Below, in pieces: positions 53,701-62,376 of a DNA stretch of 64,000 bases. The notes under the pieces were generated by a model that was given only the letters and a program-made list of their open reading frames with translations, had not been told where the DNA came from and did not search any database. The stretch is from Pseudomonas oryzihabitans. GTDB taxonomy: Bacteria > Pseudomonadota > Gammaproteobacteria > Pseudomonadales > Pseudomonadaceae. Position 1 is the stretch's first letter. Each line of letters begins with the position of its first letter. Both the position numbers and the translations under genes were made by a program. The stretch lies in the NCBI RefSeq assembly GCF_007665395.1, contig NZ_VDND01000003.1:124001-188000 (forward strand), written 5' to 3'.

Positions 53701-54882
53701 GCCCGGGATGCCACCGCCGACCACGTGCGTTCCAGCGAGGCCGCCACCCAGCAGGCCCAGCAGCGCGCCCTGGGTCAGCTCAAGGACGAGTTCTTCGCGG
53801 TGATGTCCCACGAACTCAAGCATCCGCTCAATCTGATCCAGCTCAACAGCGAACTGCTGACCCGCTCGCCGGTGCTGCGCGACGTGCCCCTGGCGCGCCG
53901 TGCCACCGAGGCCATCCAGCGCGCCGTGCGCAGCCAGGCGCAGATCATCGACGACCTGCTCGACCTGTCGCGCATCCGTACCGGCAAGCTCAAGCTGGAG
54001 CGCCAGAGTCTCGACCTGGTCCAGCAACTGCGTGAGATCGCCGAGGTGATCCGGCCGCTGGCGGGCGAGGTGCAGGTCAGCTGCCCACGGCTGCCGGAGG
54101 CGCCGCTGTACGTCCAGGCGGATGCCACCCGCATCGGCCAGATCGTCTGGAACCTGCTCAACAACGCCATCAAGTTCACCCCCGCCGGTGGCCAGGTGGA
54201 GATCAGCCTGGGCGTCGACGCGGCCGAGGCACGGCTGGATGTCACGGATACCGGGCAGGGCATCGACCCCGACTTCCTGCCGCGGGTGTTCGAGATGTTC
54301 GGCCAGGCGGAAATGAAGTACACCGCCCGCGCCCAGCACGGCCTGGGCATCGGCCTGGCATTGGTCAAGCAGTTGGTGGAGGCCCACGGCGGGCGGATCG
54401 AGGCCCATTCCGCGGGGCTCGGCCAGGGCGCGCGCTTCAGTGTCTGGCTGCCCCTGTGCGCCGACGAGCGCCGGCATCCGCCCGAAGCCCGGGCGGACGG
54501 TCAATCCATCGCCGGGCTGCGGGCGCTGCTGGTGGACGATTCTCCCGACATCGTCGAGACCCTGCAGCTGCTGCTCGAGGAAGAGGGGGTGCTGGTCACC
54601 GCGGCCACCAATTCCCAGAGCGGCCTGGCACTGGCCCAGGCGCAGGATTTCGACGTCATCCTCTCCGACATCGGCATGCCGGAGATGGACGGTCACGAAT
54701 TCCTGCGCCAGGTACGGGCGGGTGATCGCAATGTCGGCACGCCGGCGGTGGCGCTGTCCGGCTATGGCACCCGGCTGGACATCGACAAGGCGCGGGCAGC
54801 CGGTTTCGCTCGCCATCTCAACAAACCGGTCAGCTTCGAGGCCCTGATCGCGGTGCTGCACGAGTTGTGCGCGTCGACCTAG
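50764..54882 (+). CDS. CheB-CheR-PAS-histidine kinase-receiver fusion
   Basis: A 1372-residue multidomain signalling protein without obvious transmembrane helices. Order: CheB methylesterase (about 24-205; GIGASAGG Ser, HLSREHQ His, GNGADGA Asp), CheR methyltransferase (about 225-490; WSAACSSGEEAYSLAM SAM site), a linker with PAS-like segments, a long coiled coil (about 665-760, ESxxEELKASNEELQAINEEL repeats), two PAS domains (about 765-860 and 870-985), HisKA with FFAVMSHELKHPLNLI (phospho-His near 1018), HATPase with NNAIKF and GLGIGLAL, and a C-terminal receiver with DVILSDIGMPEMDG. CheB active-site residues look intact. The role is unknown; such fusions act outside classical chemotaxis. 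Confidence 0.92.
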   Translation: MSKQADVARPNNSKHLTPSDLPFPVVGIGASAGGIQALLRFFEALPADCGMAFVVVMHLSREHQSSLDQILQRVTRLPVQQVTQPVPIQAEHVYVIPPAHDLTMNDGYLRLTPAERPQGDHVAVDLFFRALADVHRTHAIGIVLSGNGADGAVGLGRVKEQGGVTLAQAPEDAEFDSMPSSAIAAGAVDFVLPVVEMPQKLLELAATISTLSQGELRQIDLEARVPGASSKAMQLALRDILTLLRTRTGHNFKQYKTATVLRRVERRMQVNTIADMPAYAGFLHDHPEETPALLKDMLIGVTNFFRDREAFEALERDVIPELFEHLPVNEDDQELRVWSAACSSGEEAYSLAMLLTEQAELRQSGARLQVFATDLDEHALAMARHGVYPGSIVTDVAPARLRQHLLKEQNQYRVKKELREKVLFAQHNLLSDPPFSRLDLISCRNLLIYLDREVQAEILHTFHFALKPGGFLFLGSSESADVQSNLFATVDKKNRIYRAKHTTSVVRPTPLLNLNPGVHSVRLPPHQVGRRKKVSFAEVHQRVLEQYAPPSIIVDRESNIVHMSERAGRFLRYVGGEPSYNLPALVLEELRLELRTALFQALQSNKSVEARRVHIQRDDRSYYINMVVRPFRDSDTSTDYMLVLFDEVEDVMSTDSPSDHTEAKDSVLTQLEAELQRTKEQLQLTIEQSETSTEELKASNEELQAINEELRSATEELETSKEELQSINEELITVNYELKAKIEETGKINDDLQNLITSTDIATVFVDRGMRIKRFTPRAASIFNIIVSDTGRSLLDITHRLDYPELATDANQVFESLGQIEREVHSHDERWYLARLLPYRTAEDRIEGAVLTFIDITERRLAQDRARAGEENMRLVAQTIQDYAIVTLDATGIINSWNGGATRLFGYSEREALGQPVGLIFTPEDVAAQVPEAELRTADEQGAASNERWLRRKDGSRLYCTGVLSRMSNAYGGRGYAKIARDATADHVRSSEAATQQAQQRALGQLKDEFFAVMSHELKHPLNLIQLNSELLTRSPVLRDVPLARRATEAIQRAVRSQAQIIDDLLDLSRIRTGKLKLERQSLDLVQQLREIAEVIRPLAGEVQVSCPRLPEAPLYVQADATRIGQIVWNLLNNAIKFTPAGGQVEISLGVDAAEARLDVTDTGQGIDPDFLPRVFEMFGQAEMKYTARAQHGLGIGLALVKQLVEAHGGRIEAHSAGLGQGARFSVWLPLCADERRHPPEARADGQSIAGLRALLVDDSPDIVETLQLLLEEEGVLVTAATNSQSGLALAQAQDFDVILSDIGMPEMDGHEFLRQVRAGDRNVGTPAVALSGYGTRLDIDKARAAGFARHLNKPVSFEALIAVLHELCAST

Positions 54883-54996
54883 GGTAGGGCGGGAGTGACA
54901 GTGGCATAGTCAGACGATTAGCGGCACACTCGGCAGTCAGCGGGGCGCCGGCCCATCCGGGTCGGACACCCCGTTTCCCGCCAGAGGAGCGCCGCG

Positions 54997-55887
54997 ATGA
55001 CCCGTCTCACCGCCAAGGATTTCTCGCCCGAACTGCTCGAACTCTATGATTTCTATGTCCACGGTCGCATCAGCCGGCGCGACTTCCTCGACCGCGCCGG
55101 CGCCTGCGCCGCGGTCCTGGGGCTGTCGGCCACCGGTGTGCTGGCGGCCCTGAGCCCCAACTACGCCCTGGCGACCCAGGTGGAATTCACCGACCCGGAC
55201 ATCGTCGCCGAGTACGTCTACTATCCCTCGCCCCGGGGCCACGGGCGGGTGCGTGGCTACCTGGTGCGCCCGGCCAAGGCCAGCGGCAAGGTGCCGGCGG
55301 TGGTGGTGGCGCACGAGAATCGCGGGCTCAATCCCTATATCGAAGACGTGGCGCGGCGCCTGGCCAAGGCCGGCTACCTGGCCCTGGCGCCGGATGGCCT
55401 GACCTCCATGGGCGGCTATCCCGGCAATGACGACAAGGGCCGCGAGCTGCAGCAGCAGGTCGATCCGCAAAAACTGATGAACGACTTCTTCGCCGCTGTG
55501 GAAACCCTGACGAGTCATGAATTCAGCACTGGCAAGGTCGGCATCACCGGCTTCTGCTATGGCGGCGGGGTGGCCAATGCGGCGGCCGTGGCCTATCCCG
55601 AACTGGCGGCGGCGGTGCCTTTCTACGGGCGTCAGCCGCGCGCGGAAGAGGTGGCCCAGATCAGGGCGCCGCTGCTGATCCATTACGCCGAGAACGATCC
55701 GCGCATCGACGAGGGCGCCGCCGCCTACGAAGCGGCGCTCAAGGCCGCCGGCAAGACCTTCGAGGTGCACAGCTACCCCGGCACCACCCACGGCTTCCAC
55801 AACGATTCCACCCCGCGCTACGACGAAGCCGCCGCCAAGCTGGCCTGGGAGCGCACCCTGGCCTGGTTCGGCCGCTACCTGAGCTGA
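54997..55887 (+). CDS. Dienelactone hydrolase-family protein, probable Tat export
   Basis: A 296-residue alpha/beta hydrolase with the dienelactone-hydrolase cysteine nucleophile in GITGFCYGGGVAN, Asp in YAENDPRID and His in GTTHGFHNDS. The N terminus carries a twin-arginine signal set inward: SRRDFLDRAG near residue 28, then a hydrophobic stretch AAVLGLSATGVLAALS, suggesting folded export to the periplasm. AGAGGAG lies before the ATG. A prpF gene follows 98 bases later. Substrates of exported relatives are unknown. Confidence 0.87.
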   Translation: MTRLTAKDFSPELLELYDFYVHGRISRRDFLDRAGACAAVLGLSATGVLAALSPNYALATQVEFTDPDIVAEYVYYPSPRGHGRVRGYLVRPAKASGKVPAVVVAHENRGLNPYIEDVARRLAKAGYLALAPDGLTSMGGYPGNDDKGRELQQQVDPQKLMNDFFAAVETLTSHEFSTGKVGITGFCYGGGVANAAAVAYPELAAAVPFYGRQPRAEEVAQIRAPLLIHYAENDPRIDEGAAAYEAALKAAGKTFEVHSYPGTTHGFHNDSTPRYDEAAAKLAWERTLAWFGRYLS

Positions 55888-55985
55888 GCGCGTCGGCGCC
55901 CCGGCGCAGCCCCTGGATGGCTGTGCGGGGCGCCTGCCTTGCTGTGCGCCGTATTTTTCCACCAACTGGGCTGAGGAGACCCACC

Positions 55986-57134
55986 ATGCCGCAACACCGT
56001 ATCCCCGCCGTATACATGCGTGGTGGCTCCAGCAAGGGCGTGTTCTTCCACGCCCGCGACCTGCCACCCGCCGGCCCGGCCCGCGATGCCCTGCTGCTGC
56101 GGGTCATCGGTAGCCCCGACCCCTATGGCAAGCAGATCGACGGCATGGGCGGCGCCACCTCCAGCACCAGCAAGGTGGTGGTGATCGCCCCTTCCTGCCG
56201 GCCGGACTGCGACGTCGACTACCTGTTCGGCGCCCCCGCCATCGAGGTGCCGGTGATCGACTGGTCGGGCAACTGCGGCAATCTCAGCGCCGCCGTCGGC
56301 CCCTTCGCCATCAGCGAGGGCCTGGTGCAGGCGCCCCGTGACGGCCTGGCCACGGTACGCATCTGGCAGGCCAACCTGGGCAAGCGCATCCTCGCGCGGG
56401 TGCCCATGGTGGACGGCGAGGTCCAGGAGGAGGGCGACTTCCGCTTCGACGGCGTGGCCTTTCCCGCCGCCGAGGTGGTGCTCGAATTTCTCGATCCCAC
56501 CGGCAGCGATGGCAGTGTGCTGCCCTCGGGACGGGCGATCGACGACCTGGAGGTGGCCGGCCTGGGCCGGCTGCCGGTGACCCTGCTCAACGCCGGCAAT
56601 CCGACCCTCTTCGTGCGTGCCGAGACGCTGGGCCTGAGCGGCACCGAGACCCAGGCGCAGGTCAATGGTGACGCGCCCCTGCTGGAGCGCCTGGAAGCCC
56701 TGCGCGCGGCGGGCGCGGTGGCCATGGGCCTGGCCGAGACGGCGGCCCAGGCCACGGCGGAGCGCCCGCACACGCCCAAGCTGTGCCTGATCGCCCCGCC
56801 ACGGACCTACCGGGTGGCCGGTGGCAAGCAGGTGCAAGCCGGGGAACTCGACCTCATCGCCCGGATGATCTCCATGGGCAAGCTGCACCACGCCATCCCC
56901 GGCACCGGCGCGGTCGCCGTGGCGGTGGCCGCGGCGCTGCCGGGGACCCTGGTCAACCAGCTGACCGGCGACCTGGGCGGCCGCCAGGTGCGCATGGGCC
57001 ATACCGCCGGCACCCTGGCCGTCGGCGCCCAGGCCCGGGCGGTGGCGGGCAGCTGGCAGGTGGAAAAGGCCATCATGAGCCGCAGCGCCCGCCGCCTCAT
57101 GGAAGGCTGGGTGCGGGTACCCGCCGAGGGGTAG
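55986..57134 (+). CDS. prpF: PrpF-family aconitate isomerase-like protein
   Basis: A 382-residue PrpF/DUF453 protein of the diaminopimelate-epimerase fold. It has PAVYMRGGSSKGVFFHARDLP at the N terminus, GSPDPYGKQIDGMGGATSSTSKV, IDWSGNCGNLSAAVG and the C-terminal GHTAGTLAVGA. PrpF isomerises trans-aconitate-type intermediates in the AcnD-dependent 2-methylcitrate cycle; closely related 4-oxalomesaconate tautomerases act in gallate breakdown. No prpB, prpC or acnD genes are present here, so this copy is an orphan or a paralogue with another tricarboxylate-like substrate. Confidence 0.85.
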   Translation: MPQHRIPAVYMRGGSSKGVFFHARDLPPAGPARDALLLRVIGSPDPYGKQIDGMGGATSSTSKVVVIAPSCRPDCDVDYLFGAPAIEVPVIDWSGNCGNLSAAVGPFAISEGLVQAPRDGLATVRIWQANLGKRILARVPMVDGEVQEEGDFRFDGVAFPAAEVVLEFLDPTGSDGSVLPSGRAIDDLEVAGLGRLPVTLLNAGNPTLFVRAETLGLSGTETQAQVNGDAPLLERLEALRAAGAVAMGLAETAAQATAERPHTPKLCLIAPPRTYRVAGGKQVQAGELDLIARMISMGKLHHAIPGTGAVAVAVAAALPGTLVNQLTGDLGGRQVRMGHTAGTLAVGAQARAVAGSWQVEKAIMSRSARRLMEGWVRVPAEG

Positions 57135-57138
57135 CCGT

Positions 57139-57910
57139 GTAGGTCGGGTCGAGCGCAGCGAATCCCAACAGCGGGAATACCCTGGCGCATCTCAACCCTC
57201 ACCCCACCCCTTTCCCAGGGGGAGAGGGGGCGGTCGAGTCCGGCGCGACCGCTTCCCGTAGGAGCGGCCCATGGCCGCGATCCAGTCGGTGTCCTGGCGT
57301 AGCGTGGAAAACCGCGCAGCGTTTTCTACTGTGCAGGCCCCGGTTCCAATCGTGGACCAGGCTGCGCCGTTATTCACCCTAGGGTCGAGAGCGCTCGCGT
57401 AGGTTGGGTTGAGCGCAGCGAAGCCCAACAGCGGAGATACCCCGGCGCACCTCAGCCCTCACCCCAGCCCTCTCCCAGGGGGAGAGGGGGCGATGGAGTC
57501 CGGCGCGGGTTGTGGTTCGTGCACCTTGGCCGCGCCTCGTAGCGTAGAAACTGCGTAGCGTTTTCCACTGGGCAAACCCCGGTTCCCGTCGTGGATAAGG
57601 CTGCGCCGTTATCTACCCTAGGGTCGAGGTCATTCGTGTAGGTTGGGTTGAGCGCAGCGAAGCCCAACAGCGGGGTTGCCCTGGCGCACCTCAGCCCTCA
57701 CCCCAGCCCTCTCCCGGAGGGAGAGGGGGCGATGGAGTCCGGCGCGGGTCGTGGTTCGTGCACCTTGGCCGCGCCCCGTAGCGTGGAAAACCGCGCAGCG
57801 TTTTCCACTGGGCAAGCCCTGGTTCCCGTCGCGGACAAGGCTGCGCCGTTATACACCCAGGGCGTCCCAAGCGCCCCCTCTCCCTCCGGGAGAGGGCTGG
57901 GGTGAGGGGT
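57139..57910. repeat. Composite repeat array: three tandem 240-260-base units
   Basis: Units begin at 57139, 57399 and 57638. Each joins three repeat families in the same order: the GTAGGTTGGGTTGAGCGCAG palindrome, the CCCTCACCCCAGCCCTCTCC stem-loop, and the GTGGAAAACCGCGCAGCG hairpin, followed by a GGACAAGGCTGCGCCGTTAT-type tail. The first unit also carries one arm of the GGAGCGGCCCATGGCCGCG hairpin. An inverted GAGAGGGCTGGGG element closes the array at 57872-57910. This is the whole gap between prpF and the hybrid kinase; frames inside it are repeat-derived. Confidence 0.88.
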
Positions 57911-57930
57911 GATCCGCTCGGAAGCTAGCC

Positions 57931-60900
57931 TCAGGTCCCTTCGATCAGGTCGCGGATGCGTACCGCCAGGGCGTCCATGGCGAAGGGCTTGGTCATCACG
58001 TGCATGCCCGGCTCCAGGTGGCCGTTGCCGACCACGGCATTCTCGGCGTAGCCGGTGATGAACAGCACCTTGAGCGTCGGGCGGCGCTGGCGTGCGGCGT
58101 CGGCCATCTGCCGGCCGTTCATGCCGCCAGGTAGGCCGACGTCGCTGACCAGCAGGTCGATGCGGACGTCGGACTCCAGCAGCCGCAGGCCGGCGCTGGC
58201 ATCGGCGGCTTCCAGGGCGGCGTAGCCGAGCTCTTCGAGCACCTCGACCACCAGCATGCGCACGGTGGGCTCGTCGTCCACCACCAGGACCGTCTCGCCA
58301 TGACCGACCCGCGGCAGCATCGGTTGGGTGCTGGTCGCGTCTGCCGTGTCGGCCGCCTCGCGATGACGTGGCAGGAACAGCGTGACGCTGGTGCCCTGGT
58401 CGACCTGGGAGTGGATCCGCGCCTGGCCGCCGGACTGGCGGACGAAACCATAGATCATCGACAGGCCGAGCCCGGTCCCCACGCCGATGGGCTTGGTGGT
58501 GAAGAAGGGATCGAAGGCCTTGGCGATCACCTCGGGCGGCATGCCGCAGCCGGTGTCCGTCACGTTCAGGGTGATGTACTCGCCGGGCTCCAGGTCGCGC
58601 ATCAGGCCCATGCGCGGGTCGAGGACGCGATTGCCGGTCTCGATATAGATGCGCCCGCCCTCGGGCATGGCGTCGCGGGCATTGATGCAGAGGTTGAGCA
58701 GGGCGTTTTCCAGTTGCGGTGGATCGACCAGGGTCGGCCAGAGATCGCTGGCGGCCACCACCTCGATCTGGATGGCCGGACCCACCGTGCGGCGAATCAG
58801 GTCTTCCATGCCGGCGACCAGGCGATTGATGTCGGTCGGCTTGGGATCCAGCGTCTGCCGGCGGGAAAAGGCCAGCAGTCGATGGGTCAGGGCCGCGGCG
58901 CGCATGGCGGCGCCCTGGGCCGCCGTGGTGTAGCGCTCGAGATTGTTCAGCCGACCCTGGCCGATCCGTACCGTGAGCAGATCCAGGCTGCCGACGATGC
59001 CCGCCAGCAGGTTGTTGAAGTCGTGGGCCAGGCCACCGGTGAGTTGACCGACCGCTTCCATCTTCTGCGACTGGCGCAGCTGTTCCTCCAGCAGCGCCTG
59101 GGTGTCCCTGGCTTCCCGCTCGCGGGTCACATCGCGCGCGGCACCGGTGAGGTGTTCCTGGTCAGGCTCCAGCGAGAGCGTCCAGGACAGCCAGTGCCAG
59201 CCGCCATCGGCCGCCTGGACGCGATTTTCCAGGCGCGCCGGCAGGCCGCTGCGACGCAATTCGTCGAGCGCGGCCATGACCGTGGGCAGGTCGTCCTGAT
59301 GGATGAGTTCGGTATAGGGCCGGCTGAGCAGCTCGGCCTCGGAATAGCCCAGGCGGCGCGACCAGGACGGACTGACCCGCAGCAGGCGTCCGGCGAAGTC
59401 GGCGGTCAGCAGCAGGTCTTCGCTCTGCGCCCACAGCCGATCCCGTTCCACGGTACGCGCCTGGACCTCCTGGCTGAGGCTGAGATTCTGCGCCTGGATC
59501 AGTGCCTGGGCATCCCGTTGGGCGGTGACGTCCTGGGCGAACACATAGAAACCGTCCACCACGCCCCGGGCATCCCGCCGTGGGCGATAGTGGATGTCGG
59601 CGATGCGCCGCCGCCCATCGGGCCAGGCCCAGGGCAGGTCGAGCCGCGCCGGGGTGCCTTCCAGGGCGGCCTGGATGGCGTGGTGGCGCGCGGCGAACAG
59701 CGTCGGCGAAAAGACCTCGGCCATGCCGCGACCCAGGATGCTCTCCGGCGCATCCCTGAACCACTTGGGCGCCTCGGCGTTGACGAAGCGATAGACCAGC
59801 TCGCGATCGACGAAGGCGATCAGGCAGGGCAGGGTATCGGCGACCAGCCGCAGATTCACCTCACTGTCGCGCAGGGCCTGCTCGGCGGCCAGGCGCGCGG
59901 TGGCCGAGCGGGTGCGGTTGGCGACTTCGCGGATGAACTGCAGCTCCCGCGGGGTCCACTGGCGCGCGGTACTGGAGCTGACGTACAGCAGGGCGATGAA
60001 GCGGCCGTGCTCGAACAGCGGGGTATTGATGAAGGCGCGGGTGTCCAGGCCTTCCAGTGCCGCGAGATGGTCGCGGGTCCGAGGGTCCTCGCGGACGTCT
60101 TGGATGATCACCGTCTCGCCGCGCTTGAAGTCTTCTATGTAGCTGCCGTAATCGCGGAAATGCAGGGTGCCGACCAGGCTCCGCGCCCCGGGAATCGTCC
60201 AGTCCCGCTCGATGCTGATGGTCTCGGCCTCGGCATCCACCAGGCCGTAGCCTACGAGGTGGGCGTCAAGCGTAGTGCCCAGGGTGGCGCAGGCGACCTC
60301 GGTGATGGCGTCGATGTCGCTCAACTGGCCGAAGCGCTCGCCGAGTTCCAGCAGCGCCAGGCGATAGCGTTCCTCGCTGCGCTTGGCCTGGGCCGCCAGC
60401 TCGCGCTCGGTGACCTCCAGGAACAGCACCAGGAAGCTGTCCGGGCCGGCCTTGTGGGCGTGGCCTTCGTACCAGCAGCCGTCGTGCTGGAACTGCCGGA
60501 CGTAGCTGAACGACTGGCCGGTATCGACCACCCGGGTGAAATCCTCGACCCAGGTGTCTTCGAGCTCGGGAAAGATCTCGCGGGCGGTACGGCCGATGGT
60601 TTGCTCCTTGGTAAGGCCGAAATTCTGCAGCCAGGCGCGATTGACCTGGTCGTAGCGCCAATCGCGACCGCGGCCCTGCTCGTCGCGCAGGATGGTGCCG
60701 AGGATGAAGCCCTCCTCGAGCTGCTCGAACAGGCCGCGCCAGTAGCGCTCGCTCTCGACCAGGCGCTGCTGGACCTCGTTGAGATGACGCTCGCTCTCCC
60801 GCAGTGCCTCGCCGGCCAGATGCTGGGGGGTGCGGTCGCGCAGGATCTTCACATAGCCGGCATGGCGCCCGGCATCGTCGTGCAGCGGATGCATCTCGCC

Positions 60901-61272
60901 GCTGGCCCAGAAGCGCGAGCCGTCGCGGTGCAGGTGCCAGCGCTCGTCCTCGGCGCGACCCTCTTCCCGGGCCAGGCGCATTTCCAGCGCGGCCCTGCCG
61001 GCGCGATTGTCTTCCGGGGTGAAGAAACGCTCCACGTCATGGCCGCACATCTCCTCCGCGGTCCAGCCCAGCAGGCGTTCGGCACCGCTGTTCCAGTCGG
61101 TGACGATGCCGCCGAGGTCGAGCACGACCATGGCGAAATCGATGGCGCCATCGAAGATCGCCAGGCGCCGCTGGGCATCCTGCGGTGGCAAGGGGCTGGA
61201 TTGCGCGAGGGCGGCGCGGAGTCGGCGTACTTCTGCCTGGAGTTCGGCGGGGGACAGATCAGGGTCAGCCAT
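57931..61272 (-). CDS. PAS/GAF hybrid sensor histidine kinase with C-terminal receiver
   Basis: A 1113-residue soluble hybrid kinase. Order: PAS (about 35-155, GIVTDWNSGAERLLGW), PAS (about 175-290), GAF (about 310-465), PAS (about 480-600), PAS (about 625-745), HisKA with GQLTGGLAHDFNNLL (phospho-His near 760), HATPase with NLCINARDAMPEGG and GTGLGLSMIYGFVRQSGG, and a receiver with DLLVSDVGLPGGMNG. The DFNNLLAGI box is typical of cytoplasmic hybrid kinases whose receiver is phosphorylated internally. The ATG at 61272 faces the divergent stand-alone receiver gene at 61519, and a second receiver follows it convergently. Confidence 0.93.
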   Translation of the reverse strand: MADPDLSPAELQAEVRRLRAALAQSSPLPPQDAQRRLAIFDGAIDFAMVVLDLGGIVTDWNSGAERLLGWTAEEMCGHDVERFFTPEDNRAGRAALEMRLAREEGRAEDERWHLHRDGSRFWASGEMHPLHDDAGRHAGYVKILRDRTPQHLAGEALRESERHLNEVQQRLVESERYWRGLFEQLEEGFILGTILRDEQGRGRDWRYDQVNRAWLQNFGLTKEQTIGRTAREIFPELEDTWVEDFTRVVDTGQSFSYVRQFQHDGCWYEGHAHKAGPDSFLVLFLEVTERELAAQAKRSEERYRLALLELGERFGQLSDIDAITEVACATLGTTLDAHLVGYGLVDAEAETISIERDWTIPGARSLVGTLHFRDYGSYIEDFKRGETVIIQDVREDPRTRDHLAALEGLDTRAFINTPLFEHGRFIALLYVSSSTARQWTPRELQFIREVANRTRSATARLAAEQALRDSEVNLRLVADTLPCLIAFVDRELVYRFVNAEAPKWFRDAPESILGRGMAEVFSPTLFAARHHAIQAALEGTPARLDLPWAWPDGRRRIADIHYRPRRDARGVVDGFYVFAQDVTAQRDAQALIQAQNLSLSQEVQARTVERDRLWAQSEDLLLTADFAGRLLRVSPSWSRRLGYSEAELLSRPYTELIHQDDLPTVMAALDELRRSGLPARLENRVQAADGGWHWLSWTLSLEPDQEHLTGAARDVTREREARDTQALLEEQLRQSQKMEAVGQLTGGLAHDFNNLLAGIVGSLDLLTVRIGQGRLNNLERYTTAAQGAAMRAAALTHRLLAFSRRQTLDPKPTDINRLVAGMEDLIRRTVGPAIQIEVVAASDLWPTLVDPPQLENALLNLCINARDAMPEGGRIYIETGNRVLDPRMGLMRDLEPGEYITLNVTDTGCGMPPEVIAKAFDPFFTTKPIGVGTGLGLSMIYGFVRQSGGQARIHSQVDQGTSVTLFLPRHREAADTADATSTQPMLPRVGHGETVLVVDDEPTVRMLVVEVLEELGYAALEAADASAGLRLLESDVRIDLLVSDVGLPGGMNGRQMADAARQRRPTLKVLFITGYAENAVVGNGHLEPGMHVMTKPFAMDALAVRIRDLIEGT

Positions 61273-61518
61273 GGAGTCGTTCGAAGGTGAGCAGTGGGGC
61301 GGGGAGGAGATCGGCGAGATGTCCAGCGTGACCCAGGGCAGTAGCGTTCGACCATGGCCAGGGCTTCATCGGCAACTTTTTCCGACCAGCCGGGAATTAA
61401 GTAGCCTTCCCGGCATCTGACAAGTGCTGATTCGAAGCGATCAGCCGTCCATCCGAGTGTTGTGATCCAATTCGAGTAAATTCGGTCCTATTAGTCGTAC
61501 TAATGAAGTAGCGTTCCC

Positions 61519-61902
61519 ATGACCGATGCCGTTTCTTCCACTGCCGTTACCACCGTGCTGGTCGTCGAGGACGATCCCGTCCTGAGATCGCTGGCAACGG
61601 AGGTGTTCGAAATGGAAGGCTATGCCGTCCAGTCGTTCGAGACCGCCGATGCCGCCTGGAGCTGGTTGGAGGCGGATCCCCTGCCGCCCGATCTGCTGTT
61701 CACCGACGTACGCATGCCCGGTCGGCTGGATGGCCTCGCCCTGGCCAGGCAGGTGCGCCAGCGCTTTCCCCAGTTGCCGATCCTGGTGTCCTCCGGCTAC
61801 ACCGGGCAACAGTACGCCGAACGCGAAGAGCGGGCGCTGTTCCTGCCCAAGCCCTGGAGCATCGACCAGCTGCTCAAGGCCTGCGGTCAGCTCGGCCTCT
61901 AA
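61519..61902 (+). CDS. Stand-alone response regulator receiver 1
   Basis: A 127-residue REC-only protein: acidic pair in VVEDDPVL, phospho-acceptor Asp in LLFTDVRMPG, Ser/Thr in ILVSSGYTG and Lys in FLPKPWS. No output domain. It is divergent from the hybrid kinase and overlaps the end of the second receiver gene. It may relay or buffer phosphate of the hybrid kinase. Confidence 0.9.
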   Translation: MTDAVSSTAVTTVLVVEDDPVLRSLATEVFEMEGYAVQSFETADAAWSWLEADPLPPDLLFTDVRMPGRLDGLALARQVRQRFPQLPILVSSGYTGQQYAEREERALFLPKPWSIDQLLKACGQLGL

Positions 61903-62291
61903 TCGGCGACGGGCCTGGCCTGGGCCAGGCGGACCGCCGAATCCACCTCGTCGAGCGTCCAGGGCTTCTGCAGGAAGATCACCTGGGGCGGCAGCGCCGT
62001 GGTGATCTCGTAGCCATAGCCCGAGGTGATCACCAGCGGCAGCGTGGGCCAGCGCTGGAGCAGCATCTGCGCCAGTTCGCCGCCGCGCAGCTGACCGGGC
62101 ATTAGGTGGTCGGTGATGACCAGCGCGGGCGCCTGCTGTTGCTGCAGCAGGTGTACCAGGGCGTCGTCGGCATTGTCGAAGCGCATGCAGGTCCAGCTCA
62201 GCCGGTCTTCGAGATGACTGCCGAGCAGGTCGCCGAGCAGCGCGTTGTCTTCGATGACGACGGCATAGGGAGGAGCGGTGGGCGAGGTCAT
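61899..62291 (-). CDS. Stand-alone response regulator receiver 2
   Basis: A 130-residue REC-only protein: AVVIEDNALLGD (acidic pair Glu-Asp), phospho-acceptor Asp in VITDHLMPGQ, Ser/Thr in VITSGYGYE and Lys in FLQKPWT. Convergent with receiver 1, their stop codons overlap by 3-4 bases. Both resemble the receiver on the hybrid kinase (GYxEN, KPF/KPW), so all three may share the same phosphoryl circuit. Confidence 0.9.
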   Translation of the reverse strand: MTSPTAPPYAVVIEDNALLGDLLGSHLEDRLSWTCMRFDNADDALVHLLQQQQAPALVITDHLMPGQLRGGELAQMLLQRWPTLPLVITSGYGYEITTALPPQVIFLQKPWTLDEVDSAVRLAQARPVAD

Positions 62292-62333
62292 CGGGACGTC
62301 CGGAACGCACGAGGCAGAGGTTCCGGCAGTCTA

Positions 62334-62360
62334 GCAGAGCCGCCTGGGACGCGGCTCTGC
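62334..62360 (-). terminator. Hairpin after the quinone-type dehydrogenase gene
   Basis: A perfect 10-bp stem, GCAGAGCCGC and GCGGCTCTGC, with a 7-base loop, 17 bases after the stop codon. No T-run follows, so it may be a Rho-dependent end or mRNA-stabilising hairpin. Confidence 0.5.
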
Positions 62361-62376
62361 ATTCGTCTGACGATTG

